Assembly: GCA_963932145.1 (NCBI GenBank)
Contig: OZ010586.1
Span: 54,605,943-54,669,942, forward strand
Origin: Acanthosepion lycidas
Taxonomy: Eukaryota; Mollusca; Cephalopoda; Sepiida; Sepiidae
DNA length: 64,000 nucleotides
Direction of reading: 5' to 3'
In this document: piece by piece, positions 1 to 9,449 of the stretch
Position numbering within the stretch: position 1 is the first letter of the stretch
How the letters are laid out: each line of letters starts with the position of its first letter
Notes under the pieces: model-generated
What the model was told of the DNA's origin: nothing
The model's database searches: none
Seen by the model: only the letters and a program-made list of their open reading frames with translations
Made by a program: the position numbers and the translations under genes

Positions 1-699
1 CAACACATTTTAAATATATAACTATTTTAAAAATATTCAATGCACAAAAATAAAATTTTTCAAATTTCAAATAGGTATTTGATTGACCCTAACCAATCCA
101 GTAATTGGTAATCCAATACTAATGTTCACAAGCACAATTACAGATTTTCGGGGTTGTCATGACCCTTCCCTTGCTGTTCGGTTGTGCTAGCTGCTGTGTC
201 AGCTGTTTTTGAGCATTTTCAATCACAGGCAAGGTATTTTTTTTACTTTTTTGTGCATTTTTATTATAATCTGCAGGTGTTTAGCATCAGTCATGGCTCC
301 AGTGAATACAGAAAGAGCTCCTCATAGTGTGAAATGCAAGCAACATGTCATCCATAACAGATAAAGTAGAGCTCTTGACAAAAACTTATTTTACCTGGGT
401 TTCATAAAAATTTCTTTTGATTTAATTTTCCAATTTTATTTATTTAACAAACATGTACAGGGTATTTAAAAGGTAAAAAGTCCTGGTTATGATGATAAAC
501 TACATCTGGCAGCAAGGTCTCTGATTGGGAGATTTGAGGTTTTGAGGAGCATGGTACCACCACTTAATTGCTGTTGTTCCCAGGCCCACACTGTTAAGAT
601 CTCAGCTATGTGCAAATAGTGAACCCCAAGCAAAAACATCAAAAAATGAAAGAACTCTTTCATGACATTAATCCATATACTATTCTAAAATTTCTTAAA
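1..699. other. AT-rich DNA, no gene seen
   Basis: No reading frame, RNA gene or recognised repeat could be supported here. Poly-A and poly-T runs are common and stop codons are frequent in all frames. Confidence 0.5.
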
Positions 700-903
700 G
701 AATTCAAACTGTATTCTAAAATATATCGTCAATAAACCTATAACATAAAACAAATATATCACTGCCTCTAGTAATTATGTTCGCACAAACATGTATATGC
801 ACAAAGGCTGAATATCAACTGCCATGTATTCAATTGTGGAAGCAGAATAACATATCATATTTTCTATACTTCAAAGCTCCCAAGAAAATTAAATTTTGGC
901 ATT
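700..903 (+). repeat. Left arm of a ~204-bp near-perfect inverted repeat
   Basis: This stretch is repeated in reverse complement at 2631-2834. Read by eye, the arms differ at about one base (c/t near 782, in the 'gttcgcacaaac' stretch), so the pair is young or has been homogenised. The arms lie about 1.7 kb apart. They could be long terminal inverted repeats of a non-autonomous transposon or the trace of a local inverted duplication. No target-site duplication is evident outside either arm, and the inner DNA shows no coding capacity. Confidence 0.85.
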
Positions 904-2630
904 TCCTATCTCCCCTCTTGGCCTTGTGCCACATTTTTGAATTTTCAAAATAAATATTACTTTCCTCTATGGTATATAGACTTTATGAATTTAAGTGCAG
1001 TACTAGATTGGCAGCTAGGTCTCATCATTTTACAGTTGAAATGGTTAAATGAACCATAAGATCTATGTTAACAGTTTCTCCTCTAGCACTTCTTGTTTAT
1101 GGAACTCTCTTCCAGCTACTTTTCTTTCCGTCAAATTTTGATCTTCAAAAATTTAGATGCAATGTCAGTTGTTACCATCTGTCTTCTTAATTTCTTTTCT
1201 TTTTCTTCTTTCACACTCAGTAACCACCTGCATCTTAGTGGCTTTGTTGCCTTGGAATGAAATGATTAAAACAAAAAAAATAATCAACAATTAAGCATCC
1301 TCTTTTTAAAACTGGGAGTTTCAAGAGAGAACTCAGGGAGAAGAATGTTCAAATGTCCACTCTAGAGTGAATGGATGTTAAAATGATCTGTATATTTAAT
1401 AAAATGTTTTCTCTTCATGTTTAATCTGGAATTTGCAATTTGCAAGTTCTAATGCAATCAGGATTTTAATAATGAATAGAAAAAAAACAATTGATGTTTG
1501 TATTAATATCATTACTTTTGCTGAATTTCTCAATTAATTTCAATTATCCCCAAATTTATTTCCAATTTATAAAAATTGTTATCATACAAAAAATTTTATC
1601 ACAAAAAATCATGTAAAAAAAACTTGCTGAAAATAATCGCAGCAATGAAAAATTGGGAATCCCAAATTTCAGGATTGCAGATTCAGATCCGGACCAGAAT
1701 AATTTTAATTTTCTCAAGGAGTCAACCTGATTCCAAAATGGTATGGTATGTTAGGCTATGAGCTCAAGGAGTAAAGTTGAAAAAGTGTGACAAAGTGACA
1801 CACTGACATTCACATTTATTATATAGATGTCAATTATTTTTATTATAAAAGGACAGGCTTATGAGTTTTATTTCTACAATCAATATTTAGAATAATCACT
1901 GAAAAGATAAGAATATATATAAAAGAAATAATAAAGTTATTGCTACCATAATATACAAGAAATTGATAATGTTGTAAGCTAAATTTGGTTCATACAACCA
2001 GACATTTTCCAATGAAAAACTGAATCAAGTTTCAAGCAAGTGACAAAAATGGTGTTACTTGAAATTCTGGCTATTACATGTAATTTTTTGTTGTTTGTTT
2101 AATCTCATGCAACAAATAGTTCTTTGAATAGATTTTTAAAATTAATTTCTTTTAATTTAATCATGTTCAGAAATGTTCTTTAACTGACTGAAAAGCTGTA
2201 ATGGTCTGAATGCGAATGAATGTGATGGTTGGACTACCAAAAGTAAGTGTAAGGTATCATTGCCTTTTCAAGAAATCATCTTACAAAAAGCCAAAAGAAA
2301 AAACATCTAACAGAAAAGTTATATAAATGTTGGATTACGTTGATATTTATGTACAAACCAGATAAATTCTGCCCAAATGAAAACCAAAATTGAAAATATA
2401 TAAAATACCAGTTCAAATTTTCAGGGATATTTTTATTGATTTTAAATGTTTCTTTTGTTTGTTTTTTTATATATTTACAAAGCTTATTTTTTGGTGCCTT
2501 TAAAGTAGTAGAATCTGATGGTTTTGTTAGAATACATGTAACTGAACAGCTAAACATTTCATTCTACCATTAGATTTAATTTGATTTGATTGATTTATTT
2601 AATGGCATATCAACTCCTTATGGGTCATTT
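904..2630. other. Spacer between the inverted-repeat arms, no gene seen
   Basis: AT-rich DNA with only short spurious frames, including 1576-1761 on + and 2276-2557 on -. Neither resembles a known protein. If the flanking arms are terminal repeats, this would be the body of a non-autonomous element, but nothing in it proves that. Confidence 0.4.
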
Positions 2631-2834
2631 AATGCCAAAATTTAATTTTCTTGGGAGCTTTGAAGTATAGAAAATATGATATGTTATTCTGCTTCCACAA
2701 TTGAATACATGGCAGTTGATATTCAGCCTTTGTGCATATACATGTTTGTACGAACATAATTACTAGAGGCAGTGATATATTTGTTTTATGTTATAGGTTT
2801 ATTGACGATATATTTTAGAATACAGTTTGAATTC
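2631..2834 (-). repeat. Right arm of the ~204-bp inverted repeat
   Basis: Reverse complement of 700-903 with about one difference seen. It begins at aatgccaaaatttaatt and ends at cagtttgaattc. A short open frame at 2772-3065 starts inside the arm and runs out of it, and is probably spurious. Confidence 0.85.
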
Positions 2835-3044
2835 AATCAGTCTTATCTAGTCACAATTACTAGCCCAAATATACCACAGTATTCCTTACACATTCTTACT
2901 ATAGCCAACAATACATTCTTACTTACCATTCTTACTACAGAGACTATACTACCTCAAAGTCACTATGAAATCCTAACTAATTTCCATATGCACAATTTGT
3001 CTGTGGAAGTGGGGGATGCAAAAATAACGACTTTTAAAAATGAA

Positions 3045-3420
3045 ACCCCAACAGAGGAAATTTGATCAGAACAATTACCATGAAAGTATTTATAGAAAAG
3101 ACACAGGTCAAAATTACAGTGAACGAACATTATCGATGAGTTCAAATGCCCCTTAAGGAACTGTGTTTTTGATCAAACCAAACTCATAAATAATTACATC
3201 GGTCACACTACTACATGCCTAACCAGACACCTTACAATACACCTATCTGACCACAGATCTATTAGAACTGATTTAAATACATGCACAACCTTACCAGACT
3301 CAATCCCAAATATACTAGTAGAAAACATTACGATGGTGGGAAAGTGATTGAAGCCAAGATGCCAGGTCACTACCAATAATATTGATAATTCTTCTATGGA
3401 TTTTATTTTGTTTATCAATG
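3045..3420 (+). repeat. Old interspersed repeat, copy 1, split by a Penelope-like fragment
   Basis: The outer parts (about 3060-3107 and 3328-3420) align collinearly with one continuous stretch near 41930-42080. Shared blocks include the 'accatgaaa.tattt' region on the left and the 'ggtg.gaaagtga.tgaag' plus 'agatgccag' region on the right. The ~220 bp between them is absent from the other copy and is a separate Penelope-like fragment, so this copy is the interrupted one. Family unknown; no coding seen. Confidence 0.6.
3108..3325 (+). mobile_element. Penelope-like element fragment, GIY-YIG region
   Basis: The forward translation contains a CPL..C segment followed by NNYIGHTTTCLTRHLT, which looks like the GIY-YIG endonuclease domain at the C-terminus of Penelope-like reverse transcriptases. 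The 'YIG' and the following Arg/His-bearing helix can be seen. Almost the same ~200 bp occurs at about 8826-9045 inside a longer copy. No reverse transcriptase core is present, and the fragment begins and ends abruptly inside an older repeat. It is a dead remnant. The family call rests on motif memory, not a search. Confidence 0.6.
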
Positions 3421-3422
3421 GA

Positions 3423-3943
3423 ATTAAAGGAGATATCATCTGAATACATGCTTTATTTTATTGACCAAATTAAAGGAGATATCATATGAATACATGCTTT
3501 ATTTTATTGACCAAATTAAAGGCGATATCATCTGAATACATGCTTTATTTTATTGACCAAATTAAAGGAGACATCATCTGAAAACATGCTTTATTTTATT
3601 GACCAAATTAAAGGAGACATCATCTGAATACATGCTTTATTTTATTGACCAAATTAAAGGAGATATCATCTGAATACATGCTTTATTTTATTGACCAAAT
3701 TAAAGGAGATATCATCTGAATACATGCTTTATTTTATTGACCAAATTAAAGGAGATATCATCTGAATACATGCTTTATTTTATTGACCAAATTAAAGGAG
3801 ATATCATATGAATACATGCTTTATTTTATTGACCAAATTAAAGGAGATATCATCTGAATACATGCTTTATTTTATTGACCAAATTAAAGGAGATATCATC
3901 TGAATACATGCTTTAATTTATTGACCAAATTAAAGGAGATATT
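3423..3943 (+). repeat. 46-bp minisatellite, about 11 copies
   Basis: Head-to-tail units with the core attaaaggagatatcatctg and the 3' half tttattttattgaccaa. The units are nearly identical, with only scattered single-base variants (for example atatcatatg, gcgatatc, gacatcatc). Forty-six is not a multiple of three, so it cannot encode a regular peptide repeat. It abuts the old repeat ending near 3420. Confidence 0.95.
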
Positions 3944-4035
3944 GCTCAGTTGTATTAATATATTTTTGATGCATTATATTTTGATCCATTTTGCCACGTA
4001 GATTCTATGAAAAGAGAGTCAGTGTATTATTTATA

Positions 4036-4913
4036 CAGGGTGCGATTTGTAAATTGTTGACATTTTACATTTTTTTATATCATTGCATTCACATTGTTTA
4101 TTTTTTATTTTGTCGGCTGCACAATATAGTAGGGCCAGTTGGGAAAAAGAACACTGTGACACAATTCACTCTGCTAGAAATTTGAAAATGGCATGCTGTA
4201 CTGCTTGGCATTCATACCGGAAGCTCCAATACAAAAATTTCAGTGTTTCAGAGTGTTGATCTGAGGACAGTGCAGAGGATTCAGGAAGAGTTTGATGAGT
4301 CTGATGGTAAATATGAACATATGGCAGCTTGGAAAACTCACTCTGATCATTCTGATAATAAAAATGAACTCCCAGATTTGTTGGTGAGTGCCTCAGACTC
4401 AACACAGAGAAATATATCAAATTCATTGAGGAAGTAGTGCTACCCTGGGTCAAGAGGCTGCTGGGAGATCCTATGTCTGGCAACAGGACTCTGCACCATG
4501 TCACACAAGCAGGAGAATTCAGAGTCATGGCTGTCAGACAATTTTTGTGACCACATCACCTTTTATATCTGGCTACCTAACTCCCTAGACTGCAACCCCT
4601 TGATTATTATGTATGAGGCACAGTTGAGTAAGTAACCAAAAAAACTCCTTGTAATACCAAAGATGAACTAAAGGCAAGGATGATGGCAGCATTCACCATC
4701 TTAAAGAAGGAGACTGTCCAGAAGAGTTGCAGGAGATTCTGAAGTTGTCTGGAGGCTGTGGCTGAAGCCAATTGCAATTTTATTGAATAAATTTACTCTT
4801 TCGTATTTCAAGATATTTTTATGTAATTTTGATAAATATATCTGTTAAAATGAAATGTCAGTGTCATTTTCATTTTTGTGTAATTTAAATGACAATTTAT
4901 CCATTGCGCACTG
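4036..4913 (+). mobile_element. Internally deleted mariner-type element, copy 1
   Basis: Terminal inverted repeats are visible: cagggtgcgatttgtaaatt at the left, and its imperfect reverse complement ending ccattgcgcactg at the right. TA dinucleotides flank both ends, the usual target duplication. Inside, about 4243-4330 encodes a helix-turn-helix-like segment (VDLRTVQRIQEEFDES). About 4475-4760 encodes the end of the catalytic domain in broken frames, including the PNSLDCNPL motif with the last catalytic Asp. The region that should hold the first catalytic Asp is missing. At 878 bp it is shorter than the ~1.3 kb usual for mariners. The second copy at 43.6-44.3 kb carries the same deletion. 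Confidence 0.85.
4243..4760 (+). pseudogene. Mariner transposase remnant
   Basis: This would have been the DDD-type transposase that binds the terminal repeats and cuts and pastes the element in the nucleus. What remains is part of the N-terminal DNA-binding region (VQRIQEEFDESDGKYE), then an abrupt switch to sequence just before the second catalytic Asp (a degraded 'QQD.ALCTMSHKQE'). The third-Asp block PNSLDCNPL follows, then a C-terminal tail around 'TKDELKAR'. Stops and frameshifts occur throughout, and roughly 100 or more residues are missing from the middle. It cannot be active. Confidence 0.8.
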
Positions 4914-5224
4914 TACATTAAAAGGTTATTTTGTTGGTTCATCCACAAGCAGATTTAGAATGTGTTTAAAACAACCATGGATATTGTTAAAAATTCTGAA
5001 GCAGTTTGGAAGTGGAGAGGATATTAAAATGATCCAAATATACTACTTATTATTTACTTTTTGTTTCACTGATTACTCTTTTCTATGATATAAAAAATGT
5101 GATTGCACACCATTTTCTTCTTTTGCTTTTTATTGGTACCTCCTGTGCTACTACATATTTCCTTATCAAATCAATAATCTTTCCTTCAAGAGAATCCCAC
5201 AGAACTAACACTCAAGCCAGTCAA

Positions 5225-5420
5225 AGCTCAGCACAAAAATTGAGATTTACTGAAACTAGCCTTCTCTAGATCCACTTTTTCTGCTGGGAATAGACCACAG
5301 CCAGTCTGTTTTTCCCTAAACTTATTACAAAAGTCTTCACCCACTAATCTACACTGAATGACCTATGACTGAACTCTCCCTAGCTCATCAGCACATACCA
5401 ACAATTCATCACATCAACCT
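5225..5420 (+). repeat. Diverged interspersed repeat, copy 1
   Basis: Aligns with 12330-12520. Shared blocks include actag.cttctctagatcc and cttcacccact.atc.acactga. Many substitutions indicate an old family. No coding or promoter motif was recognised, so the class is unknown. Confidence 0.55.
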
Positions 5421-6410
5421 CCAAATGGATTTTGAAAAGGCAATGTATGTGTTAATCTCAGTAAAAGATGTATTTATAAACTGGTAATAAACAAATTTAT
5501 TTGTTGAATTCACACCATCTTCTTTTTTTACTTGTTCTTGATAACTCCTACCCTACAATATATTTCTTTAGGCGTCCAATAATCTATCACTAAATCTGTT
5601 GGTCTTAATCCTTGTAGGAATGACTACAAAACATTTACCCCTCTCCAATTTATAGTCAGAGGCACACAAATGCATGCTGGGATTTTTTCCTAGCCAATAC
5701 AATAGGCTGGTTCTCGGTTTCATCTGACTCAGTCCAGGTCTGTCTTGTCTTGAAGTCAGAATGCTATGTTTGCTTGTCCAAACTTACTTTTGTGTGTCTA
5801 CCCCAATTCTTAACTTTTTGCCTTATTACTGTTAATTTACCTTCCATATATTGTTTGCTTGTTTTATATTATTTTTGCCCTGTTCTTTTCTTTTTTATTG
5901 CTTATTGCAAACTGCCATTTCTGTTTGTTTGTGCCACTTATTTTGCATTTAACCATGGCTTCACACTACACAAAATCTAATATTCAAATAACAATTCTCT
6001 AAAAATATTTATGAACATTTTGACAAACCAATTTTTATGTATTTTCTGTCACTCAAAATCTGATTTATACATATACACTCTTTTCCTAAAATGTATCAAC
6101 TCATGTATAGACTTAATCTGCTTTTTTTACCACCATAAAAAAGATCTTGTTTCTTTAATTTCCTTTATAGACTATCATTTATCCATTGTTGTTTATCTTC
6201 CTATTTTCTTGCTACTAATATAAGAAGATGAAAGTTAAGTGCCAAGACCTTCTCTTGAGCAGTATTGGCTAAACTATCCAAGAGCCACTTTACTACTGAT
6301 TTTTTCACCCTTATGAATAATGATCTCCAAAAATATAAAATTGTCATAGATTTTACTTAGTGATCTTAAGAGAGTCAGATGCTTTATTGAATAGAACCTA
6401 AACAGAGTGA
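5421..6410. other. AT-rich DNA, no gene seen
   Basis: The two open frames at 5750-5980 and 6011-6223 encode Phe/Leu/Ile/Cys-rich peptides typical of AT-rich noise. Nothing else was recognised. Confidence 0.45.
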
Positions 6411-6419
6411 AATAATTTA

Positions 6420-6880
6420 CACAAGGATTCTTTTCTTTATAGGTGCCATGTTAATTCAAGACATAGGTGATCATGTCTCTCTACCTCCCTCTATCTCTTC
6501 TAGCTCTCAAAAAGTTCCTTCCCTCTACTTCCTCCACCAGTCATCCATTTGCTTAAGCCCACCAAGTATGTCACATGTTGTTTTCCCTTGTCTCTCTCTC
6601 CCTTTATTCAACCTGTGAGTATCAGATTCTCCAGGCCCTCCCTCCTGATTATGTATCCCAGAAACTTTAACTACCTCTACCTGATGTTAAGTATAAGCCT
6701 TCTCCTTGCTTGCAACCTCTCTAAGGCCTCATCGTTGCTCACATCTTCAGTCCATGATATCCTTAGCATCCTTCTATGGAACCACATCTATGTCACCTCA
6801 AGCTTCTTCTTCATCTTTGAGGAAATCGTCCAACATTTGCTGTCACAAAGAAGGACAGATGCCATGTAACAGCTCAGTAT
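6420..6880 (-). pseudogene. LINE ORF2 C-terminal remnant, antisense
   Basis: Read on the minus strand, this stretch encodes a chain of motifs typical of the C-terminus of RTE/R4/CR1-like LINE reverse transcriptases. In order they are a 'CWTIS..MKKKLE' block, 'MWFHRRMLRISWTE', and 'LKFLGYIIRREGLE', the degenerate 'RRL.FLGHV.R' signature, then a charged tail. Several stops interrupt it. It would have been part of the enzyme that copies the element's RNA at the insertion site. The catalytic reverse transcriptase core is not present. A related remnant lies at 38960-39240. Forward-strand frames across this region are shadows. Confidence 0.75.
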
Positions 6881-7326
6881 TCTTTTCTTTGTTACCAAAA
6901 AAAAACCTCCTGTCTTGCATACACAAGGATGCTAATCCAAATAATTCATGAAACAGTATAATGTTTTTAATACAAAATTTGAACAAGAACAAATTTATTG
7001 CTTTCAAGAGAGAAAAAAAGAATGAATCTGTAAATTATAATGCTAAGTAAACAAAAAGGGGAACAAGTATTTATAAAGAAATGAGGCAAAATGTTCAGGT
7101 AGAGAATAAACTCAACATTTTAACAAGTGAAAATCCAAATTTGAATGAAGAGAATTGTATGTGTTTACTGAAGTAATATAAAATTCACATGGTAAAATTT
7201 AATTCAAACCTAACATGATAAAAGACTTTCCAGCTGAACAATATGTAGTTATAATACTAAACAAAAATTAAACAATAGAAAAATGGTGACATAAACAAAT
7301 ATTTATTTTACTACCTAAACATTAAT

Positions 7327-7370
<44 letters not shown>

Positions 7371-7959
7371 TGCATGTGTGTGGATACATGCATGTGTGTA
7401 TATTATATCTGTTATATATACATATATTCAAATGAGGAAAAAAATACATCTATATTTTTCAAAGTCAAAAAAGCCTTAGAATGCTCATGAATTACTAAGA
7501 ACAGAGAATGTCTGACAAACCAGATGCCATTTTGCTACATTTGATTCTGATATTCTAAGTCAAAAGAGAGAAAAAGGTATAAAAACAATAAGGAGGAGAC
7601 AGTATAAAGAGACAAGAAAGAGAGCAAAAAGAAAGAATAACTGCAACATTCTACATGTATGCACATACACACATGCATGAAGGCAGGCACATGCACAAGC
7701 ATATGTGTACACAACACACACAATGAAAGAAGAAGAAAAAATCAACCTTGCACCAATGAAAAAGGTATAAATTGTTTTTTAACTTAATATAAAAGTAACA
7801 AAAAAATGAAAAACAAACAGTCACTTACGGATATCTCCTGACGAGTGGGTGAAGCTATTGATGGAGGGTTTGTCTAAGTTACTCTAGACTTGAGATGATG
7901 AAAATAACATCAATCAGCTATGTGAAAAATTTTATATTTCATTTTATATTTGCAATAAT

Positions 7960-7960
<1 letters not shown>
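6881..7960. other. AT-rich DNA with one (TA)n tract, no gene seen
   Basis: Poly-A-rich DNA without a supported gene. A (TA)n tract at 7329-7368 runs into a gcgtgcatgtgtgtgg purine-pyrimidine stretch. Frames at 7535-7745 on the minus strand are Cys/Val/Phe-rich and unconvincing. Confidence 0.45.
7329..7368. repeat. (TA)n microsatellite
   Basis: About 20 TA units followed by a GT-rich alternating stretch. Confidence 0.95.

Positions 7961-7961
<1 letters not shown>

Positions 7962-8006
<45 letters not shown>
7962..8006. repeat. (TA)n tract at the 3' end of a Penelope-like remnant
   Basis: About 22 TA units. On the minus strand they follow directly after an untranslated tail that also precedes the (TA)n tract at 9413-9446. 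Confidence 0.9.
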
Positions 8007-8009
<3 letters not shown>

Positions 8010-8465
8010 GCATTTTGGCAACAATCCTTTATTGATGTATGCTTAAAGATGACAGACAAGGTACTACAACTAAGCATTTTATTTAATTTTTCTTGTGTTT
8101 GAACAAGTGTTTTCTTTTTTGGGCACAGAGAATGTAGAAACTGTCCAAATATTCTATAACATTTTGTTTGTATCTTAGTGGGCATTCACTTTTAAAGTTA
8201 AGGTAGTAAGAGTTTCTGCTTGTGGGTTTTTCATATAATGAGGTGATAAAAATGCTGTTACTATATTCTACAAGAACATCTAAGAATGGGAGTTTATTTT
8301 TTGACTAAGTTCATAGGTAAAGTTAAGGCAGAGTTTCTTTCAAATGTGGTCTTGAGATTATATATTTCTTTAGTGTTATTTGCTAAAATAAAAATATTAA
8401 AAAAAAATAAAAACAAAATATTGTCTACGTAGCGGACATAAAATAGCAGTGATAAAATCTTCCTA
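8007..8465 (-). mobile_element. Penelope-like element remnant, 5'-truncated and internally deleted, minus strand
   Basis: Read on the minus strand from about 8465, the translation gives LFYVRYVDN, a decayed version of the YVDD catalytic box. It continues with FANNTKEIYNLKTTFERNSA, then NKLPFLDVLVEYSNS and YEKPTSRNSYYLNF. This order matches the palm end of Penelope-like reverse transcriptases. After about 8160 the sequence jumps to an untranslated tail (cccaaaaaagaaaacacttg, aataaagg) and a (TA)n tract. The thumb and GIY-YIG parts are missing. The catalytic Asp pair is changed to Asp-Asn and the frame is broken, so it is dead. It lies head to head with 8466-9412. Confidence 0.7.
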
Positions 8466-9411
8466 AAAAGAGCACACCAGAATTCACCCTCTCAACAACT
8501 CTTCCTTAAAGAACTCAATAATGTAAAACAGACACTAGTTAACAACGGTGGGTTCTCTAACCACCTTATAGGACACCAAATTAGATTATTTCTCCCCAAA
8601 GTAAATAACAATGATAGTGAACACAATGTTAAAAATAACATAAAAAATATTTTCAACAAAAGCCAAATGCACATCAAGTACAAAGAAGATGAATCTTTGC
8701 TTATAAATACTATAAAGAAATACACTACTGCAAATAACTCAAATAAAAAAAACAAAATAATTATCTACTACAAAAAATTTAAAACAGCTAACCTTATCGT
8801 CAAAAATAACAATACACCAGCAAAGTCAAAATTACAGTGAACGAACATTATCGATGAGTTCAAATGCCCCTTAAGGAACTGTGTTTTTGATCAAACCAAA
8901 CTCATAAATAATTACATCGGTCACACTACTACATGCCTAACCAGACACTTTACAACCAGACACCTTACAATCTGACCACAGATCTATTAGAACTGATTTA
9001 AATACATGCACAAACTTACCAGACTCAATCCAAAATATACTAGGAGAAAATACAAATATAATAACCTCATCCATCTGTAATAAAAAGATTAAAAATAATG
9101 TAAGCCTTAATAATAAAAACAAAAAAGCCAACACTTAATAATATTAACTACAAACTAGGCCACAATGTGTTAACTGTGTTTAGAAAATAAAACATCTCTA
9201 TAACACAAAAAACATACACCCAATGCACACACTCAATAAAACTGAAAAAATAAAATCATCCTTGGTAATGGCTAAAAGTATAGCCAAAAGTGCTCAGAAT
9301 TTGGAAACTTTCTACACTCTGTATCCAAAAAAGAAAACACTTGTTTGAACACAAGAAAAATGAAATAAAAAGCTTAATCGTAGTACCTTGCCTGTTGCCT
9401 TTAATGAACCA

Positions 9412-9412
<1 letters not shown>
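8466..9412 (+). mobile_element. Penelope-like element remnant, 3' part, plus strand
   Basis: The translation begins with an RAHQNS...LFLKELNNVKQTL segment, continues through IYYKKFKTANLIVKNN (about 8757-8812) and reaches the GIY-YIG block NNYIGHTTTCLTR (about 8900-8945). The order is that of the reverse transcriptase thumb and linker followed by the endonuclease domain in Penelope-like elements. The 3' untranslated part from about 9290 matches the reverse complement of 8010-8150 and ends in (TA)n. The region around 8940-8975 has a small internal duplication of the 'ccagacac.ttaca' sequence. It is 5'-truncated and frameshifted. Confidence 0.7.

Positions 9413-9446
<34 letters not shown>
9413..9446. 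repeat. (TA)n tract at the 3' end of a Penelope-like remnant
   Basis: About 17 TA units directly after the shared 3' tail. It mirrors the tract at 7962-8006. Confidence 0.9.

Positions 9447-9449
<3 letters not shown>

Noticed and set aside
2772..3065. 97-codon plus-strand frame
   Set aside because: Begins inside the inverted-repeat arm, which contains no start on the mirrored copy's strand, and has no recognisable domain.
3423..3943. CRISPR-like array
   Set aside because: The repeats are contiguous 46-bp units without unique spacers, in clearly eukaryotic DNA.
6549..6951. Two overlapping plus-strand frames (106 and 81 codons)
   Set aside because: Shadows of the minus-strand LINE C-terminal remnant, whose motif order is convincing.
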